Positions 18,427 through 25,907 of a stretch of DNA of 64,000 nucleotides are shown here, one piece after another. The notes beneath the pieces were generated by a model that saw only the letters and a program-made list of their open reading frames with translations, was not told the origin of the DNA and searched no databases. The stretch's first letter is position 1; each line of letters begins with the position of its first letter. The position numbers and the translations under genes are program-made. The stretch comes from JBAXPV01 sp037132075. Lineage in GTDB: Bacteria > Bacteroidota > Bacteroidia > Bacteroidales > CAIXZF01. The DNA is taken from NCBI GenBank assembly GCA_037132075.1, contig JBAXPV010000011.1, positions 1-64,000 of the forward strand. Direction: 5' to 3'.

Positions 18427-19383
18427 TCAGGACGTTACAGTATGAAAGCCTGACTTGGTTTCTACGATGTAGTTGTTCCTGTCAACAGCATTCCGTGACA
18501 CCAGCTCTGCAAGGAAACCAGCCAGGAAGAACTGTGTTCCTAATATCATTGCCAGTAAGCCAAAATAGAAAAGGGGGCGTTCCGTCATTTTATATTCGGA
18601 AAACAAAAACTTAGCAGCTGTTAAATAGAAGGCAATGACCAAACCGATTAAAAACAAAACCGTTCCCAAAGAGCCAAACAAATGCATGGGTTTTCTGCCG
18701 AATTTGGAGACGAAGGTGATAGACAATAAGTCGAGAAAGCCGTTGATAAAGCGTTCCAGGCCGAATTTCGTCTTCCCGTATTTCCTTTCCTGGTGCTGAA
18801 CTATTTTCTCGCCGATTTTTGAGAAGCCAGCCCATTTTGCAATCACCGGGATATAGCGGTGCATCTCGCCATGGACTTCAATATTCTGTACCACTTCCTT
18901 GCGGTAGGCTTTCAGGCCACAGTTAAAGTCATGCAAATTGTTGATACCAGATGCTTTACGAGTGGCCCAGTTATAGATTCTTGTCGGGATTGTTTTAGAA
19001 AGCGGGTCATATCTTTTTTTCTTCCAACCTGAAACAAGGTCATAACCATCTTCTTTGATCATGCGGTATAGCTCAGGGATCTCATCGGGGCTGTCCTGCA
19101 AATCAGCATCCATGGTAATGACGACATCTCCAGTCACCAATTCAAATCCACGGTTGAGGGCGGCTGATTTTCCATAATTCCTCCTGAATTTTATTCCTTT
19201 GATGGCAGGATTCTCGTTGCCAAGCCTTTGAATTTCCGCCCAGGAACCATCGGTACTACCATCATCGACAAAAATTACCTCATAACTAAAGTGATTGTCA
19301 TCGGCAACTTTTGTGATCCATTGAGAAAGTTCCTGTAAAGAATCTTTTTCGTTCAGCAGGGGAATTACAAGTGAGATATCCAT
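18427..19383 (-). CDS. GT2 family glycosyltransferase with C-terminal membrane helices
   Basis: 318 aa. GT-A motifs: 'VIPLLNEKDSLQEL' at the N-terminus, 'VDDGSTDGSW' and the metal-binding 'MDADLQDSPDEIP', then 'LVSGWKKKRYDP' and 'QHQERKYGKTKFG', typical of DPM1/GtrB-type polyprenyl-phosphate sugar transferases. Two TM helices follow at about 235-262 and 272-296. It probably loads a sugar onto undecaprenyl phosphate or a membrane acceptor for surface glycan synthesis. It is second in the operon after the DUF4199 gene. Confidence 0.87.
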   Translation of the reverse strand: MDISLVIPLLNEKDSLQELSQWITKVADDNHFSYEVIFVDDGSTDGSWAEIQRLGNENPAIKGIKFRRNYGKSAALNRGFELVTGDVVITMDADLQDSPDEIPELYRMIKEDGYDLVSGWKKKRYDPLSKTIPTRIYNWATRKASGINNLHDFNCGLKAYRKEVVQNIEVHGEMHRYIPVIAKWAGFSKIGEKIVQHQERKYGKTKFGLERFINGFLDLLSITFVSKFGRKPMHLFGSLGTVLFLIGLVIAFYLTAAKFLFSEYKMTERPLFYFGLLAMILGTQFFLAGFLAELVSRNAVDRNNYIVETKSGFHTVTS

Positions 19384-19392
19384 TCAGCAAAA

Positions 19393-19932
19393 TTAGGGTT
19401 GAGGCGTATTTGGCATGTCAAAGGGAGTCCCTTCTTTTTTCATGAAAATAGAAACAATGAGGGATAGTATGGTGCCGATGAAGGCACTGGCAACCAGGCC
19501 CCAGATGAACATCCAAAGGGGTGACATCATGGTTTGGGTGTACTTCATAGCCATGTCGATTTGTTCTTCAGTAAGGCCGCCTTTGGCCTCCATCTTTTGA
19601 CGAACCTGCTCAAGCATAGATTCGACCAGACCCGGATCGATAAATTTAAATAAAATGAAAGTGAACAGTGAGGAAATAATACCTCCTATCAATACAATAA
19701 ACAAGCCTATTAGAAAAGAATTTCCATAGGAGATAAAACCATCCGAGAATTTCTCGCGATAATTTTTTATTCCAAGAATCATCACTACGATATAAAAGAC
19801 AAAAGAGAGATACCCCATATTTTGATTGCCAATTTGTCCCAAAATGTAAAGGAGTAAGGAGTAAACAATCGCAACAGCGCCCAAAATAAGGCCATAATTC
19901 AAGGATGCTTTGAAGAGTGAAGGCTTTTCCAT
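19393..19932 (-). CDS. DUF4199 family membrane protein
   Basis: 179 aa with four membrane helices (about 10-33, 38-56, 66-95 and 138-166), the N-terminal 'SLNYGLILGAVAIVYSLLLYI' and the central 'FSDGFISYGNSFLIGLFIVLIGGIISSLFTFILF' block typical of DUF4199 in Bacteroidota. Function unknown. It heads the minus-strand operon that continues into the glycosyltransferase and heptose genes, with 9 bp to the GT2 start. TACATTTG on the minus strand (19974-19967) is a possible -7 box, but no matching -33 box was found at the right distance. Confidence 0.8.
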   Translation of the reverse strand: MEKPSLFKASLNYGLILGAVAIVYSLLLYILGQIGNQNMGYLSFVFYIVVMILGIKNYREKFSDGFISYGNSFLIGLFIVLIGGIISSLFTFILFKFIDPGLVESMLEQVRQKMEAKGGLTEEQIDMAMKYTQTMMSPLWMFIWGLVASAFIGTILSLIVSIFMKKEGTPFDMPNTPQP

Positions 19933-20010
19933 ATGATAAGGTTTTTAATTTGGTTACAATAAGCAACAAATGTACGATCCTAAAGGCAAAAATAAAATAA
20001 TAAGGATAAA

Positions 20011-20042
20011 ATTGTAAATATCCGTCATCTATAGTACTTTTG
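20011..20042 (+). promoter_or_regulatory. Candidate promoter of the SRP RNA gene
   Basis: ATTG (20011-20014, one mismatch to TTTG), 20 bases, TACTTTTG (20035-20042). The implied start near 20048 coincides with the 5' end of the predicted SRP RNA stem, which supports both calls. Confidence 0.6.
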
Positions 20043-20047
20043 CAGCT

Positions 20048-20150
20048 GGGTAAGTCTTATACGACCAGCTCCTGCTGAACTCCCCCAGATCTGGAAGGAA
20101 GCAAGGGTAGGTGGTCGAGCGGTGCGATATAAGTAACTTACCCTTTTTTT
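20048..20150 (+). ncRNA. ffs: Small bacterial signal recognition particle RNA (4.5S type)
   Basis: The conserved domain IV apical region is present: CTGAACTCCCCCAG, then the asymmetric loop with GGAAGGAAGCAAGGG. The outer ends pair: GGGTAAGT (20048-20055) with ACTTACCC (20136-20143), and CGACC (20062-20066) with GGTCG (20113-20117). A run of seven T (20144-20150) directly after the closing stem makes an intrinsic terminator. The RNA binds Ffh and directs ribosomes to the membrane. Length is about 100 nt, lacking the Alu domain of the large Gram-positive form. Confidence 0.92.
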
Positions 20151-20158
20151 GTGCACTT

Positions 20159-20779
20159 ATGTTACTGAAGATATATCCGGAGAACCCTGCTGAGCGTCAG
20201 CTGCAAATCGTGGTTGACTGCCTCAGGAATGGCGGTATCATCATTTATCCCTCTGATACCGTTTATGGTCTTGGTTGCGACATCACCAAGCCGAAAGCTA
20301 TTGAACGAATTGCCCAGATCAAAGGCGTACGTAAAGATAAAGCGAATTTTTCCTTTGTCTGTTCCGATCTGAGTCACCTCTCAGATTTTACCAAGCCGAT
20401 TCCAAATCCTGTGTTTAAACTGATGAAGAAGGCCTTCCCAGGTCCTTTTACTTTCATTTTACCTGCAAACAGCAATGTCCCGAACCTCCTGCAAAGCAAT
20501 AAAAAGACAGTTGGGATCAGAATTCCGGATAATAACATTCCCCTGGAAATCGTCAGGATGCTTGGAAATCCAATCATCACCACCTCTATCCATGATGAAG
20601 ATCAGCTTATCGAATATTCAACAGACCCGGAATTGATTCACGAAAGATTTGAGAAACTCGTTGATATCGTGATTGATGGCGGTTATGGTGGCAATGTTGC
20701 TTCCACGATCGTCGACTGTACCGGTGATGATCTTGTGGTCATTCGGGAAGGGAAAGGTGATATTTCATTGTTTCAGTGA
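20159..20779 (+). CDS. Sua5/YciO/TsaC family protein (threonylcarbamoyl-AMP synthase-like)
   Basis: 206 aa from ATG 20159; a GTG at 20111 is in frame but lies within the SRP RNA gene, so it is rejected. The YrdC-like fold shows 'GGIIIYPSDTVYGLGCDITKPKAIERIAQIKG' (KxR/SxN nucleotide site region), 'FPGPFTFIL', 'VGIRIPDNNIPLEIV' and 'STIVDCTGDDLVVIREGKGD'. The protein either makes threonylcarbamoyl-AMP for tRNA t6A or belongs to the related YciO branch, whose role is less certain. The 206-aa length and the lack of the Sua5 C-terminal domain leave both open. Confidence 0.85.
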   Translation: MLLKIYPENPAERQLQIVVDCLRNGGIIIYPSDTVYGLGCDITKPKAIERIAQIKGVRKDKANFSFVCSDLSHLSDFTKPIPNPVFKLMKKAFPGPFTFILPANSNVPNLLQSNKKTVGIRIPDNNIPLEIVRMLGNPIITTSIHDEDQLIEYSTDPELIHERFEKLVDIVIDGGYGGNVASTIVDCTGDDLVVIREGKGDISLFQ

Positions 20780-21111
20780 TGAAAAAGGAAAACTTCTTTC
20801 ATTATAAGTTATTTCCAGCGGCAGGTGAAGAGACCTTTGAAACCTTAATCCAATCACGGGGATTTAAAGTTGAACGTATTGTCTCATCCGGACATGCTGA
20901 TGCTGAAGGAGAATGGTATGACCAGGATCATGATGAATGGGTGATGCTGATCGGTGGTGAAGCAGTTTTAATGTTTCAGGAAGGAGGAACGTTTCGACTG
21001 AGTAGTGGCGATTATCTGTTTATTCCGGCACACAAAAAACATAAAGTATTATCTACCAGTAAAGAGCCACCCTGTGTCTGGCTTGCCATTCATGGCAAGC
21101 CAGCTGAATAA
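20779..21111 (+). CDS. Small cupin-domain protein
   Basis: 110 aa single cupin barrel. 'DQDHDEWVMLIGGEAVLMF' (cupin motif 1, with His and Glu) and 'SGDYLFIPAHKKHKV' (motif 2, with His) provide a possible metal site. The ATG at 20779 overlaps the previous stop (TGATG), indicating coupling with the TsaC/YciO-like gene. No substrate can be inferred. It is too short for a dioxygenase with extra domains; a sensor or small isomerase role is possible. Confidence 0.8.
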   Translation: MKKENFFHYKLFPAAGEETFETLIQSRGFKVERIVSSGHADAEGEWYDQDHDEWVMLIGGEAVLMFQEGGTFRLSSGDYLFIPAHKKHKVLSTSKEPPCVWLAIHGKPAE

Positions 21112-21126
21112 TAAAAAATAAGATTT

Positions 21127-22320
21127 ATGTTGACCTCACGTCAGGTTTTTTTTAAGCATCTTGCCCAGACTTCTGATGCACCGATGGGCCTTGAGATTGT
21201 CAGGGCTGAAGGAGTTTGGATGTACGACACTGAGGGGGGAAAATATCTCGATCTCATCTCAGGGATTTCTGTAAGCAGTCTGGGGCATTGTCACCCTCAA
21301 GTCACTGCTGCCATTAGAGACCAGCTCGATCATTATATGCATCTTATGGTATATGGTGAATACATCCAGGCTCCGCAGGTGAAATTAGCGGAAACACTGG
21401 TAAAGCATTTATCTCCTTCAATGGATACCGTGTATTTCGTCAATTCGGGGAGCGAAGCCATTGAAGGTGCCATGAAGCTGGCCAAGCGTTTCACCGGCAG
21501 GACAGAATGTATCTCATTCCGGAATGCTTACCATGGGCATACCCAGGGTGCCATGAGCCTGATGGGAGGGGAGGACTGGAAACGACCGTTCAGACCACTT
21601 TTGCCTGATACCAGGATGTTAGAATTCAATGATTTCAGTCATTTGGATCAAATCACCACACGAACGGCCTGTGTTGTCGCGGAAATCGTTCAGGCAGAAG
21701 CCGGGATTATATTGCCAACAAAGGGTTTCCACCAGGCGTTAGCCCAAAGATGCCATGAAACCGGGACACTTCTGGTCTATGATGAGGTACAAACCGGGAT
21801 GGGCAGGACAGGTAAGATGTTTGCGCATCAGCATTTTGATGTTGTCCCTGATATTCTTGTTTTGGCGAAAGCTTTTGGTGGCGGGATGCCCCTGGGAGCC
21901 TTTGTTGCCAGCAAAGACATTATGTCGGTTTTTATGAATAACCCACCACTGGGTCACATCACCACCTTTGGCGGTCATCCTGTTTCATGCGCAGCAGCGC
22001 TGGCAAATCTGAATATTCTGGCAGAAGGGGATCTGATTCAGCAAGTTGCGGTCAAGGAAAAGCTCTTTCATGAGCTGCTTGATGATGTTCCCGGTGTTTT
22101 GGAACTTCGTTCATCCGGATTGATGATGGCCCTGGAATTGGGCAGCCCGAAACGATTGCATGAGGTTGTTGATTACTGTATAGCACATGGAATTATTGTT
22201 GACTGGTTTCTTTTCAGGGAAACAGCCATGCGGATTGCCCCGCCCCTGATTATTTCGGAGGAGGAAATCCGTTTTGCGGCAGGGGTGATTAAGGAAGCAT
22301 TAAATTGGGAGAAACCGTAG
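21127..22320 (+). CDS. Class III PLP-dependent aminotransferase
   Basis: 397 aa. 'VYFVNSGSEAIEGAMKLAKRFTGR' (PLP phosphate binding), 'SFRNAYHGHTQGAMSLMG', 'VYDEVQTGMGRTGKMFA' (Asp for the PLP ring) and 'LVLAKAFGGGMPLGAFVAS' (Schiff-base Lys) are all intact, as is the C-terminal 'MRIAPPLIISEEEI'. Class III members include acetylornithine, 4-aminobutyrate and diaminobutyrate aminotransferases. No neighbouring arginine or polyamine genes decide between them. It lies 15 bp after the cupin gene and probably belongs to the same transcript. Confidence 0.87.
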   Translation: MLTSRQVFFKHLAQTSDAPMGLEIVRAEGVWMYDTEGGKYLDLISGISVSSLGHCHPQVTAAIRDQLDHYMHLMVYGEYIQAPQVKLAETLVKHLSPSMDTVYFVNSGSEAIEGAMKLAKRFTGRTECISFRNAYHGHTQGAMSLMGGEDWKRPFRPLLPDTRMLEFNDFSHLDQITTRTACVVAEIVQAEAGIILPTKGFHQALAQRCHETGTLLVYDEVQTGMGRTGKMFAHQHFDVVPDILVLAKAFGGGMPLGAFVASKDIMSVFMNNPPLGHITTFGGHPVSCAAALANLNILAEGDLIQQVAVKEKLFHELLDDVPGVLELRSSGLMMALELGSPKRLHEVVDYCIAHGIIVDWFLFRETAMRIAPPLIISEEEIRFAAGVIKEALNWEKP

Positions 22321-22360
22321 TTACGTTTGCCCGTCAACAAACACATGCACATATGAGCCA

Positions 22361-22380
22361 CGCAATCATACGTTATTGCG
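22361..22380. terminator. Short hairpin between convergent genes
   Basis: CGCAAT (22361-22366) and ATTGCG (22375-22380) can pair around an 8-base loop in the 70-bp gap between the aminotransferase and the DUF2339 gene. The stem is short and no clear T run follows, so the call is weak. Confidence 0.3.
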
Positions 22381-22390
22381 AATTATAAAA

Positions 22391-24799
22391 CTAATTGTCC
22401 TCCTCGCTTGAAATGAGCTCATTAAACTTATGATAGAGGAATGAGATCAACAACAACAACAATCCAAGGCTGACAAAAACAATTGTCTTTGCAATCGTAT
22501 CCAGGTAGGAAATGTCATAGAAAAATAATTTGATAAGCGTGGCTCCAAACAGACCCATGGCACCGTATCGCAGGTATTTCTTTTTCTTCCATATCCCCAA
22601 AGCTACAATCAGCAAAGCATAGACACCCCATAAAATGCTTAATCCCAGTTTGTAGGATTGTGTGAAGTGGGCGAGGTCCATCCAGGCAATCAGCTCACTG
22701 CTGGCGATCCAGATTATAGAAATGTATAGCAATGAATCAAAGACCACATCCAGCTTAATTCGCATGCAGGGAATAAAATCTTGTTTTACATATTTATAAA
22801 GTATCCCCATGAAAAGGGCATACAACGCAAACGATATATATATCAACCCAAAAACGATCACTCCGCTTTGTAGATAATCAGGAAGGATTAAGCTCTGGTA
22901 ATTTTCACGTAATTCGCTCATGGCATATAAACCCTGCATCAGGAACACCAGGACGACCAGGCCGTTGATGATTAGATTGATCATCCCTAACTCTGGCTTT
23001 TTGTGCTTTTTAATATTGAGGTAGGATAACAATGAAAAGAAGATTATGGAATAATTTATTATCCAGATAGCCTTGAATTTAAAATAAGCTGAATCAGAAT
23101 ATATGTTGATGTAACCATCGTGATCAGTCTTCGTGAGCATGCCTGAATCTTTATAAAGCTGACCCCAATAATGAGAAATCTCCAGTCTGAAAGCATAATA
23201 AATTGTGAAAATGAAGATTCCCGGGATTAGCCAGGCGATGACTTTGTTCAGGTTCTCATTGTTGAACTGATATTTTCGATAAGCTGAGTTATTATGCAGC
23301 CAGTTTATAAAGCCAAAAGCAAGGATAAAAAACAGTGATGAAAGAAAGTTGATGTTGAATAGGGGAAACATGCTTATTATTGTTCCTTTAATTGGATTCA
23401 TTTCATAGGTGATGCTCCAGTCCTGGAGGATACTGATGAATGCCAGCATCATCGCGCCATAGGACAGGATCTCATAAAAATAAACCTTTTGGGTTCTGCC
23501 AATCCAGAAAAGCAAGGCTGCTTCACCCACCCATAAAAGACTCACCCAATTCCCGTCAAGCTGGACTGGAATCGTGATCGTGACAAAGACCAGTGCCAGA
23601 CCCGATACCAGGTAAAAAAGCTGAGGATCCGCCAGTTTTTTGCGATAGATCACAAAGCTTACTAGCCCGTGAATCAGTGCAATGCTGAGTGTAAACAATC
23701 CGAGTAAATGGGATGAAGACTCATGGTTTTCTAGAATGGAATAACCTATGCCAAAGGCAATTGAGGAATTCGCCAGCAACATGATTATGTCTGTCTTCTC
23801 AAAGGTGTAATTATTTAATAGTTTGTATGCCAGGAAGATGCTATAAAATGTTGCGAAGAAGATGCCAAGAAATACCAAAGCTTGCGTAAAGTCTTTATCG
23901 GTTTGATAATCATTGACGAACCAGAATAAATAAATGATCCAGGAGAGTCCAAAAGAATTATAATAGATTGGTTTCCAGTGTTTATTAATAGCAATGATCA
24001 GAATTCCAATATTAATAATCGTCATATAAGTGAACAGAATCTCCACTTTTCCTGAGCCATCACTCAGCAGGAAAGGCACAGCATAGGCGCCAACCAGACC
24101 GATATGAGCAATGATCTGCTTCTTGTAATTGAGCGCCGCATAAACTGTTGAAGCAGTGACGACAAGCATGAGTCCAAAAGCCACTTCCCTGGGAAACAAA
24201 CTATAAAAACTAAAGGCAGCAAAAGTGATAAAGTACAGAATAGCCATGGCTCCGCTGAGCAGAACGGCACTATATGTTTTATAATCAGGTTTCAATTTGA
24301 TGCCAATTGCAGCCAGACAAATACCGACCAGGTATCCAAGAATGATACGGGTAAGCGGGCTGATCAGTTGATGTTCGATGGAATACTTAGCCCCGATTGC
24401 AACCCCGATCACGAGGATAATGATGCCGATTTTGCTGAGGAGGTTTTCGCCGATAAATCTTTCAAGGTTGGAGCGAAAATTTGGTAAGTCATTTTCGTCC
24501 TCATTTTCTACATTGTCTTGTTTTAAATTAGTTTCAAGGGACGTTTCCTGTGCAATAGACCAAACAGAATCATTTTTAGGCGTAAACGGAAGCGCGATCT
24601 CCGGCGTTTTGGAAATTGGTATCGGGTCTTGTTTTATTGATTCCTCTTTTTGTTTGGATTTCAAGTCTAAGATCTCGCTTTGCAATTGACTGATCTCTTC
24701 AGAAAAACGATCTTGTTTTCTAATCAGGAAATCCAGTCGGTCAAATAATCGGTCTAAATTGTTGGCTTCGTCTTCCATGATTCTATAGAATGATTCCAC
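22391..24799 (-). CDS. Large DUF2339 polytopic membrane protein
   Basis: 802 aa. Residues 1-60 form a coiled coil ('LDRLFDRLDFLIRKQDRFSEEISQLQSEIL'), followed by a polar linker to about 108 and then roughly 20 or more hydrophobic helices, with the DUF2339 start 'RFIGENLLSKIGIIILVIGVAIGAKYSIE' near residue 112. The family is widespread in Bacteroidota and some Proteobacteria and has no established activity. The C-terminus is charged and cytoplasmic in appearance. It is transcribed alone and converges with the aminotransferase. Confidence 0.85.
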   Translation of the reverse strand: MESFYRIMEDEANNLDRLFDRLDFLIRKQDRFSEEISQLQSEILDLKSKQKEESIKQDPIPISKTPEIALPFTPKNDSVWSIAQETSLETNLKQDNVENEDENDLPNFRSNLERFIGENLLSKIGIIILVIGVAIGAKYSIEHQLISPLTRIILGYLVGICLAAIGIKLKPDYKTYSAVLLSGAMAILYFITFAAFSFYSLFPREVAFGLMLVVTASTVYAALNYKKQIIAHIGLVGAYAVPFLLSDGSGKVEILFTYMTIINIGILIIAINKHWKPIYYNSFGLSWIIYLFWFVNDYQTDKDFTQALVFLGIFFATFYSIFLAYKLLNNYTFEKTDIIMLLANSSIAFGIGYSILENHESSSHLLGLFTLSIALIHGLVSFVIYRKKLADPQLFYLVSGLALVFVTITIPVQLDGNWVSLLWVGEAALLFWIGRTQKVYFYEILSYGAMMLAFISILQDWSITYEMNPIKGTIISMFPLFNINFLSSLFFILAFGFINWLHNNSAYRKYQFNNENLNKVIAWLIPGIFIFTIYYAFRLEISHYWGQLYKDSGMLTKTDHDGYINIYSDSAYFKFKAIWIINYSIIFFSLLSYLNIKKHKKPELGMINLIINGLVVLVFLMQGLYAMSELRENYQSLILPDYLQSGVIVFGLIYISFALYALFMGILYKYVKQDFIPCMRIKLDVVFDSLLYISIIWIASSELIAWMDLAHFTQSYKLGLSILWGVYALLIVALGIWKKKKYLRYGAMGLFGATLIKLFFYDISYLDTIAKTIVFVSLGLLLLLISFLYHKFNELISSEEDN

Positions 24800-24856
24800 A
24801 AATATAATACGGCAATGAGCTTTTTCGACATCAATGAATTGCTATAATTATTGGTT

Positions 24857-25190
24857 CACGCAAATGACGCAAATTTTAAAAGAAGCGGATTACGCAAAAT
24901 TGAGCATATACTTAGCTCCCTAAGGATTTTGAGATGAATCCATACGGACATCATTTTATTTATTTTTTTGCGTAATCAGCGTGGTTTCCATAATTTGCGT
25001 AATCAGCGAGAACCTTGTACCTGGGCTATGGTTAGTAGTGCTTTTATCAATGAGTTCCCCTTGGTATTTAAAATGAAACGTTTCAGCAAAAGTTGTTTGT
25101 TCTTTTTTAATTCTTTTAATTCAAGAATTATATGCCATTGATTGTAAAACTCCGTGCCACTCCCTGTGAAATCCCTTTTCACTCCGTGCG
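24857..25190. repeat. Degenerate intergenic repeats in a 428-bp gap
   Basis: The 24800-25227 gap holds no credible gene. It contains variants of one short unit: CACGCAAATGACGCAAATTT (24857-24876), GGATTACGCAAAAT (24887-24900), and the inverted forms TTTTTTGCGTAATCAGCG (ending 24981) and AATTTGCGTAATCAGCG (24992-25008). The GATTACGCAAAA/TTTTGCGTAATC pair is an inverted repeat. A second family around 25150-25195 repeats ACTCCGTGC. A related GGATTACACGAATTTT occurs at 43647-43662. Such repeats are common between genes in this phylum; their function is unknown. Confidence 0.55.
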
Positions 25191-25197
25191 AAACTCT

Positions 25198-25205
25198 TAC
25201 CTTTG
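25198..25205 (+). promoter_or_regulatory. Candidate -7 box of the SRAP gene
   Basis: TACCTTTG, an exact TAnnTTTG match, 22 bases before the ATG at 25228. The -33 region is only a T run at 25176-25179. Confidence 0.45.
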
Positions 25206-25227
25206 AAAAGACAAATCTGATTTATAC

Positions 25228-25902
25228 ATGTGTGGCCGTTTCCAGATATCAAAAATTGTTGACGACATCCAGCTTCGTTTTCATGTGGATGTAGAAACAG
25301 AATGGACCAAGCAAATCTTCAATGCCGCGCCAGGTATGCTTTTGCCAGTAATCGCCAATATTGAACCCTTTAAACTCAGTGTTTTCAAGTGGGGTCTCAT
25401 TCCTTCCTGGGCCAAAGATCCTGGCATTGGCAACAAGCTGATTAATGCAAGGGCTGAAACGATACTTGAAAAGCCGTCATTTAAAAGTTCAGTCCGGCAT
25501 AGGCGCTGCCTCATTCCGGCCAACGGATTTTATGAGTGGAAAAAAGAAGGAAGTGCCAAAATTGCCCACCGTATCTGCTTCCCCGATGATCGTTTGTTTG
25601 CCTTTGCTGGATTGTGGGATCGCTGGCACGATGCCGAAGGAAAGGAATTGACGAGTTTTACGATTATCACCACCGAAGCCAATGATCTCATGAAACCCAT
25701 CCATGACCGCATGCCGGTAATCCTTGAGCCGGATCTGGAAGAGGTATGGCTTCAATATGACATCAGTCCGGAGGTTGCTGTGGAGATGTTGAAGGCCTAT
25801 CCCGGGACAGACATGATTGCTTACCCGCTTTCTTCCCTTGTGAACAATGTGAGGAATGAAGGGCCTGAGCTTATAAAGCCTTTTAAAGAAAGTTTGTTTT
25901 AG
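25228..25902 (+). CDS. yedK: SOS response-associated peptidase (SRAP, YedK/HMCES family)
   Basis: 224 aa. It begins 'MCGRF': after Met removal, Cys2 is the residue that cross-links to abasic sites in single-stranded DNA. Other SRAP signatures are 'WGLIPSWAKDPGIGNKLINARAET', 'RRCLIPANGFYEWKK' (catalytic Glu) and 'IHDRMPVIL' (catalytic His). The protein protects abasic sites by a reversible DNA-protein cross-link. It stands alone, converging with the large T9SS gene 5 bp away. Other damage-response genes are at 39-45 kb but are not contiguous. Confidence 0.95.
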   Translation: MCGRFQISKIVDDIQLRFHVDVETEWTKQIFNAAPGMLLPVIANIEPFKLSVFKWGLIPSWAKDPGIGNKLINARAETILEKPSFKSSVRHRRCLIPANGFYEWKKEGSAKIAHRICFPDDRLFAFAGLWDRWHDAEGKELTSFTIITTEANDLMKPIHDRMPVILEPDLEEVWLQYDISPEVAVEMLKAYPGTDMIAYPLSSLVNNVRNEGPELIKPFKESLF

Positions 25903-25907
25903 AAACT

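Noticed and set aside
20111..20158. GTG start extending the TsaC/YciO-like protein by 16 residues
   Set aside because: The extension would be translated from within the SRP RNA gene and its terminator, and it adds no conserved residues.
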